Origin: UBA8949 sp942493365
GTDB lineage: Bacteria; Bacillota; Clostridia; Saccharofermentanales; UBA5734
Reading direction: 5' to 3'
Assembly (NCBI GenBank): GCA_942493365.1
Contig: OW818697.1
Location: 2,108,001 to 2,172,000 of the forward strand
Length of the DNA stretch: 64,000 nucleotides
This document shows, in pieces, positions 1 to 8,839 of this stretch. The notes beneath the pieces were generated by a model. It was not told the DNA's origin and did not search any database. It worked only from the letters and a program-made list of their open reading frames with translations. Positions within the stretch are counted from its first letter, which is position 1, and each line of letters starts with the position of its first letter. Position numbers and translations under genes: made by a program.

Positions 1-278
1 ATCTTCTCCTCCTCGTCGGCCGGCAGCTCTTCAACGTGCAGCAAACTGTCAACATAGGCACGGTAGCCCTGGTCAGACGGCACACGGCCTGATGAGGTAT
101 GGGGGTGTTCCAGATAGCCCAGCTCTTCCAGCTCGGCCATCTCGTTGCGAATGGTCGCCGGGCTGACGTTAAAGTTGTACTTATTAACCAGCGACTTGGA
201 GCCAACCGGTTCGGCCGTTTCGATGTAGTCATCGATAACGGCTTTTAAGATGCTCTTTTTGCGATCGTCCAGCGACAT
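1..278 (-). CDS. hrcA: HrcA heat-inducible transcription repressor, N-terminal part (runs off the window)
   Basis: About 92 N-terminal residues are visible and the rest lies before base 1. They form the HrcA winged-helix DNA-binding domain, with the motif VSPATIRNEMAELEELGYL followed by HPHTSSGRVPSDQGYRAYVD, which is typical of the family. HrcA represses class I heat-shock genes by binding CIRCE and depends on GroEL for activity. The ATG at 278 is preferred because GAGGAA lies 8-10 bases upstream. An in-frame ATG at 314 would fall inside the CIRCE element. A perfect CIRCE and a strong promoter just upstream show autoregulation. In many Bacillota hrcA opens the hrcA-grpE-dnaK-dnaJ operon, which would continue outside this window, and follows hemW, which here is 17 kb away. 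Confidence 0.95.
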   Translation of the reverse strand, partial: MSLDDRKKSILKAVIDDYIETAEPVGSKSLVNKYNFNVSPATIRNEMAELEELGYLEHPHTSSGRVPSDQGYRAYVDSLLHVEELPADEEEK

Positions 279-303
279 ATCCGGCGGTTCCTCCTGGTCA
301 GCG

Positions 304-330
304 TTAGCACTCATCGCATGAGAGTGCTAA
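304..330 (-). promoter_or_regulatory. CIRCE operator (HrcA binding site)
   Basis: A perfect inverted repeat TTAGCACTC-N9-GAGTGCTAA that matches the CIRCE consensus exactly. It lies between the hrcA promoter and the hrcA start, so HrcA would repress its own operon. Confidence 0.97.
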
Positions 331-334
331 AGAT

Positions 335-363
335 AATTTACCACCAGCCGGGTCCGATGTCAA
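335..363 (-). promoter_or_regulatory. SigA-type promoter of hrcA
   Basis: On the minus strand TTGACA (358-363) is followed after 17 bases by TAAATT (335-340). The CIRCE begins 4 bases further on and would cover the transcription start. Confidence 0.85.
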
Positions 364-1583
364 TGGCAAGTCGCATGCGACAATCAAAATGCGAGGGGTG
401 TGGTTTACGAAAAATCCCGATCGCTTATGTTGTTTACAAATGCTGCGATGGGCGAAAAGTCTTTGATCATGTTTCCCTCAAGCATCAATGTATTCAAATG
501 GATCATGTTGGCCAGCGCATCAATGTTTTCGATACTGTTGTCTTGGATATAGAGACTCTCCAGATTGACAAGATTAGCAAGACTTCCAATATCCGAAATT
601 TGATTGCTGCCGACCGATAAACTCTTCAGATTGGTCAGGTTTGACAAGAAACTGATATCATGGATATTATTGTTCAGCAATGACAGGTCTTGGATGGATG
701 TTAGTTTTGTCAGTGGTGTTATATCTGATATGGAATTGCTGTCGAGGTAGAGAGTGTTCAAGCCAGTCAAGTGCGCGAGCGGAGAAATATCGACGATGTT
801 ATTATTGGAAAGGTAGATTGCCTGAAGCTTGGACAGATTTCGCAGCGGCGAAAGATCGGAAATGTTTGTCTCGTTTAAAAACAAGCATTCAAGATCGGTC
901 AACTCGCTGAGAAAAGTGATATTCGTCAGTGATATGTATCGGAGATCAAGGATCTTCAGACTGGTCATTGCACCGATTGGCGACATATCAACAATCGGAT
1001 TGCCGCTCAAATCAAGTTCAGCCAGCTGATTTAAAGGCGAAAGGGCCTGAATTTCTTCGATGTTGTTGTAATACAAGCCCAGTTTCTGCAGATGAACGAG
1101 TCCTTCGAGATTCGGTATTTCATTCAGGTTGTTACTGCCAAGGAAGAGCGACTCCAGATTGGTCAAATTTTGCAAAACACTAAAATCTGTGACTTGGGAA
1201 CCTTCAAGATAGAGCACTTTTAAATTTGGCAGCGCAACGAGCGGGCTGATATCGCTGATGTCGCAGTATGGTTCCGAATTCTCGTCAAATCGTACATATG
1301 GCTGACTGAAAAGCAGTGTTTGGAGCGACGGAAACCAGCGAAGGTCGTCAGCATTGCGAACGTCGAACGATGATAGATCAAGCTCCGTTATGTTGCTGAC
1401 ATCGTCTACCATAATCGGGCCAGTGGTTCGATCGAGCAGTTCTCTGACACACTGTTCAAACTGGCTATCAACGAAGATAATGCCCTGATTGCTTTGACTG
1501 GTATCTTGTGTGTCACTTGACGACGGAGTTGTATTATTCGTTGTGGGAACGACTGCGCATGAAGAGAGGGCAATCACAGCAGT

Positions 1584-2910
1584 GGGTCAATAAAATAGTT
1601 TGTGCTAATGGCTAAACCATATAAAATAAGATATGGAGGTCAGAAGCAATGGAAAAGAAACCATGGACCAAAGAACAACTGCGGGCGTTCATCAAGGAAA
1701 ACAACCTGGTAACCGCCGAGGACGCCCAGAAAGCCGTCAAAGAGCTGTTCAAGGATGCGCTACAGGAAATGCTGGAAGCCTAATTAGACACCGACCTGGG
1801 CTACAACAAGAGCGAAAAGGCTGGCAAATCAGCCGTCAATCGACGTAATGGGCACGGCAGCAAAGAGATTCGCAGCGAGTACGGAGAAATGGATCTGGCG
1901 GTGCCCCGAGATCGCAACGGTACGTTTGAGCCGATCGTGGTCAAGAAACACCAGAAGAACGTGACCGGCATCGAGGACCAGATCCTAGCGCTGTACGCCA
2001 AAGGTGTCAGTACCCGGGAAATCCAGGATTTTCTGAATCAACTCTATGGCGTGGATGTCTCACCGACCCTCATTTCCAATGTCACCGGTAAAATCCTATC
2101 GATGGTCAAAGAGTGGCAGAACCGGCCATTGCAGCGGGTTTATGCGATCGTCTTTCTGGATGCCATTCATTTCAAGGTGCGCGAGGACGGCTTCATCCAG
2201 AACAAGGCGGCCTATATGGCGATCGGCGTTGATCTGGATGGCAACAAGGATGTGCTGGGCATGTGGATCGGCGAAAGCGAGAGCAGCAAGTTCTGGCTAA
2301 CGGTTTTGAATGAGCTGAGGAATCGCGGCGTTCAGGACATTCTCATTGTCATTGTCGATAATCTGACTGGCTTTTCGGAAGCCATTCGGGCAAGTTTTCC
2401 GGAAACAGAAATCAAGAAATGCATCGTCCACCAGGTCAGAAACTCGGTTCGCTACGTCTCCTACAAGGATCTCAAGAAGGTCACCTCCGATCTCAAACCG
2501 ATCTACCAAGCTGCCAGCGAGGACCTTGGCAGGCAGCAATTGCAAGCATTTAACCAGAAGTGGGGCAGTAAATATCCGCTGATTGTCAGATCTTGGGAAA
2601 ACAATTGGGCAGAGCTTTCGACCTTCTTCAAGTACCCGCCCGAGATTCGCAAGATTATCTACACCACCAATATGATCGAGAGTTACCACCGCCAACTGCG
2701 AAAAGTGACCAAAGGCAAAAGCATTTTCCCGAACGATGAAGCGCTGCTTAAATCACTGTATTTGGCCACCCAAGATGTCTTGAGAAAATGGACCGGCAGG
2801 ATTCAAAACTGGGGGCAAATTCTGTTACAATTATCTGTGTACTTCCCTGATCGAGTCAGTAGTTCACTACCGTGATGGAAATGCCATTAGCACAGAATTA
2901 TTTACACACC
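1584..2910 (+). mobile_element. IS256-family insertion sequence with 9-bp target duplication
   Basis: The element is 1,327 bp. Its ends are imperfect inverted repeats: GGGTCAATAAAATAG... on the left and, read inward, GGTGTGTAAATAATTC... on the right, and both continue into TGTGCTAATGGC. The flanks carry identical CACAGCAGT copies at 1575-1583 and 2911-2919, a target duplication of the size known for IS256. It disrupts an LRR lipoprotein gene on the opposite strand. Its transposase has an in-frame stop, so this copy is probably not self-mobile. Confidence 0.92.
1649..2875 (+). pseudogene. IS256-family transposase with an in-frame ochre stop
   Basis: The frame starts at ATG 1649, behind GGAGG at 1635-1639, and gives about 408 residues, the usual length. 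It is interrupted by TAA at 1781-1783 (codon 45), where relatives usually read QEMLEAELD, so a single GAA-to-TAA change would explain it. Downstream all catalytic positions are present: Asp in FLDAIHFKV, Asp in VDNLTG, and Glu in NMIESYHRQLRK. An internal ATG at 1889 could yield a 328-residue product without the N-terminal DNA-binding part. Readthrough or a sequencing error cannot be excluded. Confidence 0.88.
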
Positions 2911-2994
2911 CACAGCAGTCATTATAAAACATGGTATTAAACGATAGATTTTCAAACAATTATACCTCTTTATTGCTTACATTATCCTATCAAC

Positions 2995-4029
2995 TCAAGG
3001 GTCTTGGATAATTCGCAGGTCAGAGCCGTCCTTTTTGATTTGAATCGTTGCATAGACTTCATCTGCAGCGAATGCATCATATCGAATCCAGTCGCCCAGC
3101 ACGTAGATTGTATTGATGAGCGCATTGTCTAAAAAGGTGATCTCTGATCCGTCCAGTCGCATCTTATACAAGTAGTCACCTTCAGTATAATCATCATAGT
3201 AAATCCATTCACCATCGGTGTTGATGCAACGAATATCATGATCGCTTAACAGCGTCTTATGACTTCCATCTATCTTGATTTTATAAAATGCGGCTTCTTC
3301 GGTTTCCGTATTGGTGGTTGTATAGAAAATCCAGTCCTGCTCAAAGAGCAAAACGCAGTAGATCATTGTCTCCGATGTTGGACCAATGTCCACCTGGCTT
3401 TGGTCGGATCCATCCAATCGCATTTTGAATAGTTTGTATGTTTCGTAGTCAGTATAATAAAGCCAATCATCATAATAAAACAAATCCATCGCGGCCTCGT
3501 GACTTAACTCAGTTTTCTCGGAGCCATCTATTTTCATTTTGAAAATGCCCGGTAAAAAGTAGAGGCTGTAATAGATCCAATCGTCAACTACGATAACTTG
3601 TTGAATATCGGTATCTTCGCACACCTTTTGCAAATTATTGCCTTTCGTGTCCATTTTATAGAGACTTCGATTATCGTTTCTATCGACAAAATACACATAC
3701 CCATTCAAAACATTCAAACTACCTAACCGATCGATTCCGCCCGAAAATATTTTCACTTCGTTAGTGCCATCTTGGTTTGATTTGTAGATAGCATGGTAGT
3801 ATAGACGGTCATTATCCTTGAGGATCGAATAGACATGTCCATCCTCTGCCAATACATATCGCCCTCCGTTGGTCAGATTGCCCAGAGTATTGCCGCGTTC
3901 TCCCAAACCCGGACTCGCTTCGGTCGTCGTCGCTATAGTGGCTGTTGTCGTAGACAAAGAACTGATGTTGCCGCAGCCGCTGAGGGTGATAAGAATAATT
4001 AATAATATTGCTAAATATTTTCTTTTCAT
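2995..4029 (-). CDS. DUF5050-type beta-propeller-like lipoprotein, candidate immunity protein of the Rhs-M15 tip
   Basis: This is a 344-residue lipoprotein. Its signal peptide MKRKYLAILLIILITLSGC ends in lipobox LSGC. Mature repeats of about 40-45 residues contain the recurring pattern W-I-Y-Y ... LYKMRLDGS (for example WIYYDDYTEGDYLYKMRLDG), as in the DUF5050/low-density-lipoprotein-receptor-like propeller family. The start at 4029 has GGAGG six bases upstream. It lies directly downstream of the Rhs gene with a VanY-like tip (59 bases apart, same strand) and upstream of the broken LRR lipoprotein gene (40 bases). A membrane-anchored protein on the outer face is what would be expected to neutralise a wall-acting peptidase. 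That role is inferred from position and export only. Confidence 0.72.
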   Translation of the reverse strand: MKRKYLAILLIILITLSGCGNISSLSTTTATIATTTEASPGLGERGNTLGNLTNGGRYVLAEDGHVYSILKDNDRLYYHAIYKSNQDGTNEVKIFSGGIDRLGSLNVLNGYVYFVDRNDNRSLYKMDTKGNNLQKVCEDTDIQQVIVVDDWIYYSLYFLPGIFKMKIDGSEKTELSHEAAMDLFYYDDWLYYTDYETYKLFKMRLDGSDQSQVDIGPTSETMIYCVLLFEQDWIFYTTTNTETEEAAFYKIKIDGSHKTLLSDHDIRCINTDGEWIYYDDYTEGDYLYKMRLDGSEITFLDNALINTIYVLGDWIRYDAFAADEVYATIQIKKDGSDLRIIQDP

Positions 4030-4070
4030 GTTACCTCCAAAGTTTACAAGCTGGTTTTAAAAAATTCTAT

Positions 4071-4106
4071 TTACGGGTTGTAGACCCATTACGGGTTGTA
4101 GACCCA
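4071..4106 (-). repeat. 18-bp tandem duplication at the Rhs stop codon
   Basis: TTACGGGTTGTAGACCCA occurs twice in direct succession. On the minus strand each copy encodes Trp-Val-Tyr-Asn-Pro-stop, the last codons of the Rhs tip. The second copy therefore lies just beyond the functional stop. Confidence 0.9.
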
Positions 4107-5999
4107 ATGCCAAGATTCAAAATCATCATCAAGTTTATCCCACCCATAAAATCCAAAGTATTTTGCATACCTATCCAGCCAGATGAAGGCAAGGTTCTTT
4201 TGTTGATCTAAGCGGCTCTTTTCTTGAATTTTCTCGTCTCCCAGAAAAATGTCAAGTGCCCGTCCAGTCTGGTGTGCGCCAGGCGGCGCTGCTACCGCAT
4301 CTGGTTTATCCGTTCTTAAACCTTCATTATACTTTTTAAGTTCTACTACATATATACCATAAAGTCTCTTCTGTTCTTCAGGCGTTCTATAGGGATACGA
4401 AATTGATATATTAATCCCATACAAAGCAGCAACTCTTTGCATTATTAAAAATGCAACTTTTGTGTCTTTATCAATCATTGTTTTAACCCCAAAACGCGTG
4501 ACTACATAGTCTATATTATTTTTATATGGTTCTTCTGTAATATAATATCTCTTGAATTTCATTGACCCGCCACCCTCGTATGAGGTAATGCAGTTGAAAC
4601 AATATTTAAATATCTCTTGAGTGATATACCTAATCGGTCGCCCAGTTGCCCCATACACAAGTTGGGGGGGAATAAAGTGTGTTAACACGAGCCATTTTCC
4701 GTATCTTTTCATACTTATATTTTCATATGTGAAGGCATGATATCCATAATTATCAATTAACATGACAGAATTGTTTTCACAATATGCGAACAGATTATAT
4801 TCTACAATATTTTCAAAATTATTGTAATCTAAAACCCCCAAATCATCCGCATTGATAAACCGTCCCACAGCCGCATCATAATACCGGCTCTGCAGATAAT
4901 AGAGCCCCGTCTCCCGATCGACCCTATAACCCCGGTAGCGATAGGGATTCGCTTCGCCGAGCGTATTTGCCAAGGTTCCGGTGCACGGGATCGGATTGCC
5001 CAACTCATCGAAGGACGTAGGATTCCCCCAAGCGTCGTAGCTGTATTGTACAACACTTGTGCCGGTGCTATCAATCAGGCCAAGGATATCGCCCTGGATA
5101 TTGGTCACCGTGTAGTATTCTGTTCCGTTGTAGCGCAGGGCGATCAGCTTACCGTCGCCGTCATAACGATAATCGATACGAGTGTCGTTGGTCACCTCAG
5201 CGATAACTTGACTGCCATTAAGGTAATAGTCGGTCCGGACGCCGTTAATCGTCTTGCTGGTACGGATGCCGTTCTCGTTGTAAGTGTACTGGATGCTCTG
5301 GTCACCCTTGGTGTAACTCTCGAGCTGGCGGCCCATCGTCCAGGTCAGGGTCGCGCCCAGGTAGCTGGTGGGATTGCCGTTGGCGTCGTAGGCGATGGCC
5401 TGGCCGTCATAGCTGGAAAGCTGGTCTTTCCAGACGCCGCTTTCGTAACCGTAAGCGATCGTGTCTTCCGGCGTGACGCCCGAGAGGCTGACGCCCTCAG
5501 CGGTCATCGGGTAGACCGTCTTAGTCCGAATGTTGCCGCCGACATCGTACTGCCAAGTGGTGGTCTTGCCGATACTGGCATTATCCTCGCGGATCAGCTG
5601 GCTGGCTTCGTCGTAGACGTAACGGTAGAGGTCAGTGGTGGTCGTGCCGTCGGAAACCCGAATCTTGGTGATATTGCCCAGGGTGTCGTAGACATAGCTG
5701 TATTGGGCAGTTGCGGCACCGTTCTGGATTGACTCGCTCTCGATCTGGCCGGAGAAATCGACGCCAGCGATTGTCTTGTAGGTGTAGCCGGTTTGCAAGA
5801 TGTTGGTGCCGCCGACCAGAAGCGATGTGCCGCCCAGTTGGCCGAAATCACCGAAGGTGTTGGTCTTTTGCACGGTTTGGCCGCCCAGCAAGTAGTTGGT
5901 CTGGAATAGCCTGTACAGATCGTCCTTGCTGTAGGTATAGTTCTGACTGGCAGCGCCGATTGTGGTGGTCGGGGTGATGGCGTTTTTGTCGCTACTCAT
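4089..5999 (-). CDS. Orphan Rhs-repeat tip with a C-terminal VanY-like M15 peptidase domain
   Basis: This is a 636-residue protein. Residues 1 to about 420 are Rhs/YD-repeat core, ending in the conserved RYRGYRVDRETGLYYLQSRY and FINADD segments and the junction NLFAYCENNS. The variable tip follows. Its last 110 residues form a VanY-type M15 domain: YRTPEEQKRLYG, AHQTGRALDIF with His576 and Asp583, and ESWHW with Glu628 and His631, the expected zinc ligands and catalytic Glu. It would cleave peptidoglycan peptides, probably as a competitor-directed toxin. The tip has no hydrophobic helices. The 5' end starts abruptly inside the core at a point homologous to 13,510, no ribosome site precedes the ATG, and no secretion signal is present. 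It therefore looks like a displaced tip cassette that needs recombination into a full Rhs gene. Confidence 0.85.
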   Translation of the reverse strand: MSSDKNAITPTTTIGAASQNYTYSKDDLYRLFQTNYLLGGQTVQKTNTFGDFGQLGGTSLLVGGTNILQTGYTYKTIAGVDFSGQIESESIQNGAATAQYSYVYDTLGNITKIRVSDGTTTTDLYRYVYDEASQLIREDNASIGKTTTWQYDVGGNIRTKTVYPMTAEGVSLSGVTPEDTIAYGYESGVWKDQLSSYDGQAIAYDANGNPTSYLGATLTWTMGRQLESYTKGDQSIQYTYNENGIRTSKTINGVRTDYYLNGSQVIAEVTNDTRIDYRYDGDGKLIALRYNGTEYYTVTNIQGDILGLIDSTGTSVVQYSYDAWGNPTSFDELGNPIPCTGTLANTLGEANPYRYRGYRVDRETGLYYLQSRYYDAAVGRFINADDLGVLDYNNFENIVEYNLFAYCENNSVMLIDNYGYHAFTYENISMKRYGKWLVLTHFIPPQLVYGATGRPIRYITQEIFKYCFNCITSYEGGGSMKFKRYYITEEPYKNNIDYVVTRFGVKTMIDKDTKVAFLIMQRVAALYGINISISYPYRTPEEQKRLYGIYVVELKKYNEGLRTDKPDAVAAPPGAHQTGRALDIFLGDEKIQEKSRLDQQKNLAFIWLDRYAKYFGFYGWDKLDDDFESWHWVYNP

Positions 6000-6033
6000 T
6001 GTTGTATTGTATGTTATTGCTTGGTATATGGAT

Positions 6034-6570
6034 TCACCTTAAACTTGTTCTTGCATAAAACCAATTATCTCCTAAACTGTACACTCTAAAATGATTGATG
6101 TCACCTTGCTCATAAACATAGTCTGGATAATTACCATTTATTTGGAATATGTACGCAAAAGCTCCCTCACCAGATGCAAAATTAATTCGCTCATGATCAG
6201 CATAAACGCAAGTATGCCCTACTGGTTTATCTTTTAGATCTTTGATAGCATTTTTTGCCGAATTATCAAGCGCAATTTCAACGTCTTGAAAACGTTCAAT
6301 TTCACCGAAGTCAAAATCCAAAAAATACGTTTCGTTATTAAAGGCAAAATCCGAATCATACATTTCATCATTTTTGTTTTTTTCTGGTAAAGATTGATAA
6401 TCATTTAGAATAGCATCTTTTACAATTGTTAACTAATTCTTACACTCATTAAATCTTGACTGGATATCCAATGTTGCGGGGGCGGGGGCTTGTCTTAGAC
6501 AAAATACAACCAATGCCAACAATAAAATTATAACGGCAAATACTATTAATATAATACGTAAGGCCTTCAT
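6034..6570 (-). pseudogene. Membrane-anchored protein with an in-frame amber stop
   Basis: A frame of about 178 residues starts at ATG 6570 behind a strong AGGAGG. The N-terminus MKALRIILIVFAVIILLLAL is a membrane anchor or uncleaved signal. TAG at 6433-6435 (codon 46) interrupts it, and the frame continues cleanly to 6034, ending in DNWFYARTSLR. The part after the stop can be read from an ATG at 6363. It is AT-rich and no family is recognised. It sits 24 bases after the LRR lipoprotein and 34 bases before the Rhs-M15 tip in the same direction. An immunity-type role is possible but not shown. Confidence 0.72.
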
Positions 6571-6594
6571 AAATCCTCCTGTTTGATCGAAACG

Positions 6595-7803
6595 CTAAAA
6601 ATCACGATCACCAATGTTTTTTACAATTTCTGCGATGGGCGAAAAGTCTTTAATCCGATTTCCTTCAAGTAACAATGTCTCCAAATGGATCATGTTGGTC
6701 AACGCATCAATTTTTTCGATGTTGTTGTACTGAATATAGAGGCTCTCCAAGTTGACAAGATTTGCCAGGCTGTCAATATTTGTAATCTGGTTTTCGCCGA
6801 TTGATAAACTCCTCAGGTTGGTCAGATAAGACAGAGCACTGATGTCTTGGATGTTATTAGCCAGTAAAGAAAGGTCCTGCAGTGACTTCAGACTCGCCAG
6901 CGGCGTGATGTTCGAAATGGCATTGCCGGCAATGTTGAGGTCATTCAAACTTGACAGTTGCGAGTGCGGGGAAAGGTCTGCGATTTCATTGCTGGATATG
7001 TCGAGGTTCTTAAGCTTGGAGAGATTTTTCAGCGATGAGATATCGGAAATATTGTTGCCTTGCAGTCGCAAGACTTCAAGTCCAGTTAAGTCGCTGATAA
7101 AACCGATGTCCGTAAGTAATGTGTATTCTAAATTTAGGCTCTTCAGACTGGTCATTGACCCGACCGGCGTCATATCAACAATCTTGTTGTGGCTCAAATC
7201 GAGTTCGGCCAGCTGACTCAGTTGCGACAAAGCCTGAACATCTGTGATGTTGGTGAAACCTAAATCCAGGTTTTGCAGATGCACGAGTCCTTCAAGAATC
7301 GATATATCATTCAGATTGTTACTGCTAATGTAGAGCGATTCCAAATTAAACAAATCATGAAGAACACTAAAGTCTGTGACTTGGGAGCCTTCAAGATAGA
7401 GCACTTTCAAGTTTGGCAGTGCACTGATTAGACTGATGTCGCTGATGGCACAGTATGGCTCCCATTGGTCATCGCACAGGTCGTTTGGTTGGCTGAAAAT
7501 CAGCGTTTGCAGCGATGGAAACCAGCGAAGGTCATCAGCTTTTCGTACGTCGTACGATGACAGGTCAAGCTCCGAAATATTGCTGACAGCTTCTGCCATG
7601 ATTGGTCCAGTGGGGCGGTCGAGCAGTTCTCTGACACACCGTTCAAATTGGCTGTCAACGAAATCGATCACTTGGCCACTAGGGCTAGTGTCGGTTTGTG
7701 TGTTACCTGACAACGGTGTTGATTCGTATGGCTTGATGGCCATACATGATGAGAAGGCAATTATGATCCATATTAGGCATGAAGTAAAAATTATTTTTCT
7801 CAT
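6595..7803 (-). CDS. LRR (internalin-type) lipoprotein
   Basis: This is a 402-residue lipoprotein. Its signal MRKIIFTSCLIWIIIAFSSC ends in lipobox FSSC. After a linker and a capping region (FVDSQFERCVRELLDRPTGP) come about 13 repeats of 21-22 residues of the type LTNLRSLSIGENQITNIDSL, the internalin subtype of leucine-rich repeat. It is anchored to the outer face of the membrane and presumably binds a protein. It is very similar along its length to the IS-disrupted gene at 405-2955, so the two arose by duplication inside the island. It is the first gene of a tightly packed minus-strand run ending at base 405. No ligand can be deduced. Confidence 0.85.
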   Translation of the reverse strand: MRKIIFTSCLIWIIIAFSSCMAIKPYESTPLSGNTQTDTSPSGQVIDFVDSQFERCVRELLDRPTGPIMAEAVSNISELDLSSYDVRKADDLRWFPSLQTLIFSQPNDLCDDQWEPYCAISDISLISALPNLKVLYLEGSQVTDFSVLHDLFNLESLYISSNNLNDISILEGLVHLQNLDLGFTNITDVQALSQLSQLAELDLSHNKIVDMTPVGSMTSLKSLNLEYTLLTDIGFISDLTGLEVLRLQGNNISDISSLKNLSKLKNLDISSNEIADLSPHSQLSSLNDLNIAGNAISNITPLASLKSLQDLSLLANNIQDISALSYLTNLRSLSIGENQITNIDSLANLVNLESLYIQYNNIEKIDALTNMIHLETLLLEGNRIKDFSPIAEIVKNIGDRDF

Positions 7804-7928
7804 ATTTTATACCCATATCTTCTATTCAAGGGAAAGTTGGCAAGTCCGCTCCCGAAACTTTTCGGTGTATTTTGCGTTAATGCTTAGCATTTGTTACACC
7901 TTTTGTATCCGAACATCTCATATTATAT

Positions 7929-7950
7929 GACTGTACAAAATCCAATGGGA
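7929..7950. repeat. Short repeat shared with 23078-23099
   Basis: GACTGTaCaAAATCCAATGGGA matches 20 of 22 bases of the segment at 23078-23099. This copy lies just downstream of the first DUF4259-like gene, in the 157-base gap before the LRR lipoprotein. Its meaning is unknown. It may be the tail of a decayed gene or recombination debris. Confidence 0.5.
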
Positions 7951-7960
7951 TCCAGTATTT

Positions 7961-8839
7961 CTATATTAAGCTAACGAAAGCTTTTCCTTCTCTTATCTCA
8001 TATTTACAAACGCGCCACTTTTTATAGATTTCGCAAAGCCACTTTTCTTCTCTAAAAAAAGTACACCACCCAACTGAAGCTACGTTACTGTTTTCACGCG
8101 GGAATTTCGCAATGTCTGGTTGATTGCCGATAAAAGTAAAATCTTTTTCTTGATAATCCCCCCGTTTATATCGACTCACTACTCTGTTTAAAACCAGTGG
8201 ATAACAATCATTTGTCCCTTTCGGAAGAAAATAGTCGGGGTAGTCAAAAGGAAGAATCCGAATGCCCGATAAGTCATCTAAAGTTGGCAACTCATCGAAA
8301 ACCTTATCAATAATCTGAATTCGCGAATCATAGGTTTCGTCATAACCTTCTTCATCCGCTATTTTTTGCAATGGAATATATTTACCCCACAGTCCACTGT
8401 CTCTTGATTCGTCGGTGTGAAACTGATATACATAAACATCACCAACATTCCAAGGATTATGCACAAATTCAACAGGCTTTATGATTTTTTTTTCAATAGG
8501 CATATCGGTCTCTAGTTCCTGCCTCAGTTTCTCCAGTGTCCGTTTCCAGGCAGCACCGTTTTTACTTTCTCCCCAGGGTGCTATGCCACCGTTTTGGGTA
8601 ATCCATCCCAATGCTTTTACTTTTACTTCTGGCATTAATCGACCCAATCGCCACTGAGTATCCGCAAGCGCGTACCACAAAAGCGGTTCGTCTACATCCC
8701 CAATATACTCGTGATACTCTTCAATTGTTTTTTGATAGGCTTCATCGTTACTAAATTGATCTCGCAGATGTCTTAGATAAGTATCCCTGACATCACATGT
8801 ACAGTCGTTGGCATACAAACCGGCACCCCATGCTCCCAT
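7961..8839 (-). CDS. DUF4259-like protein, candidate immunity protein of the Rhs-GIY-YIG tip
   Basis: This is a 292-residue soluble protein beginning MGAWGAGLYANDCTCDVRD, the hallmark start of the DUF4259 family, followed by LLWYALADTQWRLGRL and a C-terminal region starting near WNVGDVYVYQFHTD. It has no signal peptide or membrane segment, so it is cytosolic. It lies 21 bases downstream of the GIY-YIG tip on the same strand. This position and its cytosolic location fit an immunity protein against a nuclease that acts on nucleic acid inside the cell. A diverged paralogue lies at 20236-21051 without an adjacent toxin. The family assignment is moderate and the immunity role is inferred from context. 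Confidence 0.7.
   Translation of the reverse strand: MGAWGAGLYANDCTCDVRDTYLRHLRDQFSNDEAYQKTIEEYHEYIGDVDEPLLWYALADTQWRLGRLMPEVKVKALGWITQNGGIAPWGESKNGAAWKRTLEKLRQELETDMPIEKKIIKPVEFVHNPWNVGDVYVYQFHTDESRDSGLWGKYIPLQKIADEEGYDETYDSRIQIIDKVFDELPTLDDLSGIRILPFDYPDYFLPKGTNDCYPLVLNRVVSRYKRGDYQEKDFTFIGNQPDIAKFPRENSNVASVGWCTFFREEKWLCEIYKKWRVCKYEIREGKAFVSLI

Larger units (their letters stand above)
405..2955 (-). pseudogene. LRR lipoprotein gene split by an IS256-type insertion
   Basis: Without bases 1584-2910 and one copy of the 9-bp duplication, a single reading frame runs from a TTG at 2955 to the stop at 405. The restored N-terminus reads MKIYRLIPCFIMTAVIALSSC, a lipoprotein signal peptide with lipobox LSSC, and AAAGAGG at 2965-2971 is a good ribosome site. 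The body is a series of about 22-residue internalin-type leucine-rich repeats (for example LTNLESLFLGSNNLNEIPNL). It is a close paralogue of the intact LRR lipoprotein at 6595-7803. The insertion separates the signal peptide from the repeats. The remnant at 405-1577 has only a GTG within the target duplication as a start and could not be exported. Its role is unknown; it sits in a toxin/immunity island. Confidence 0.9.
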
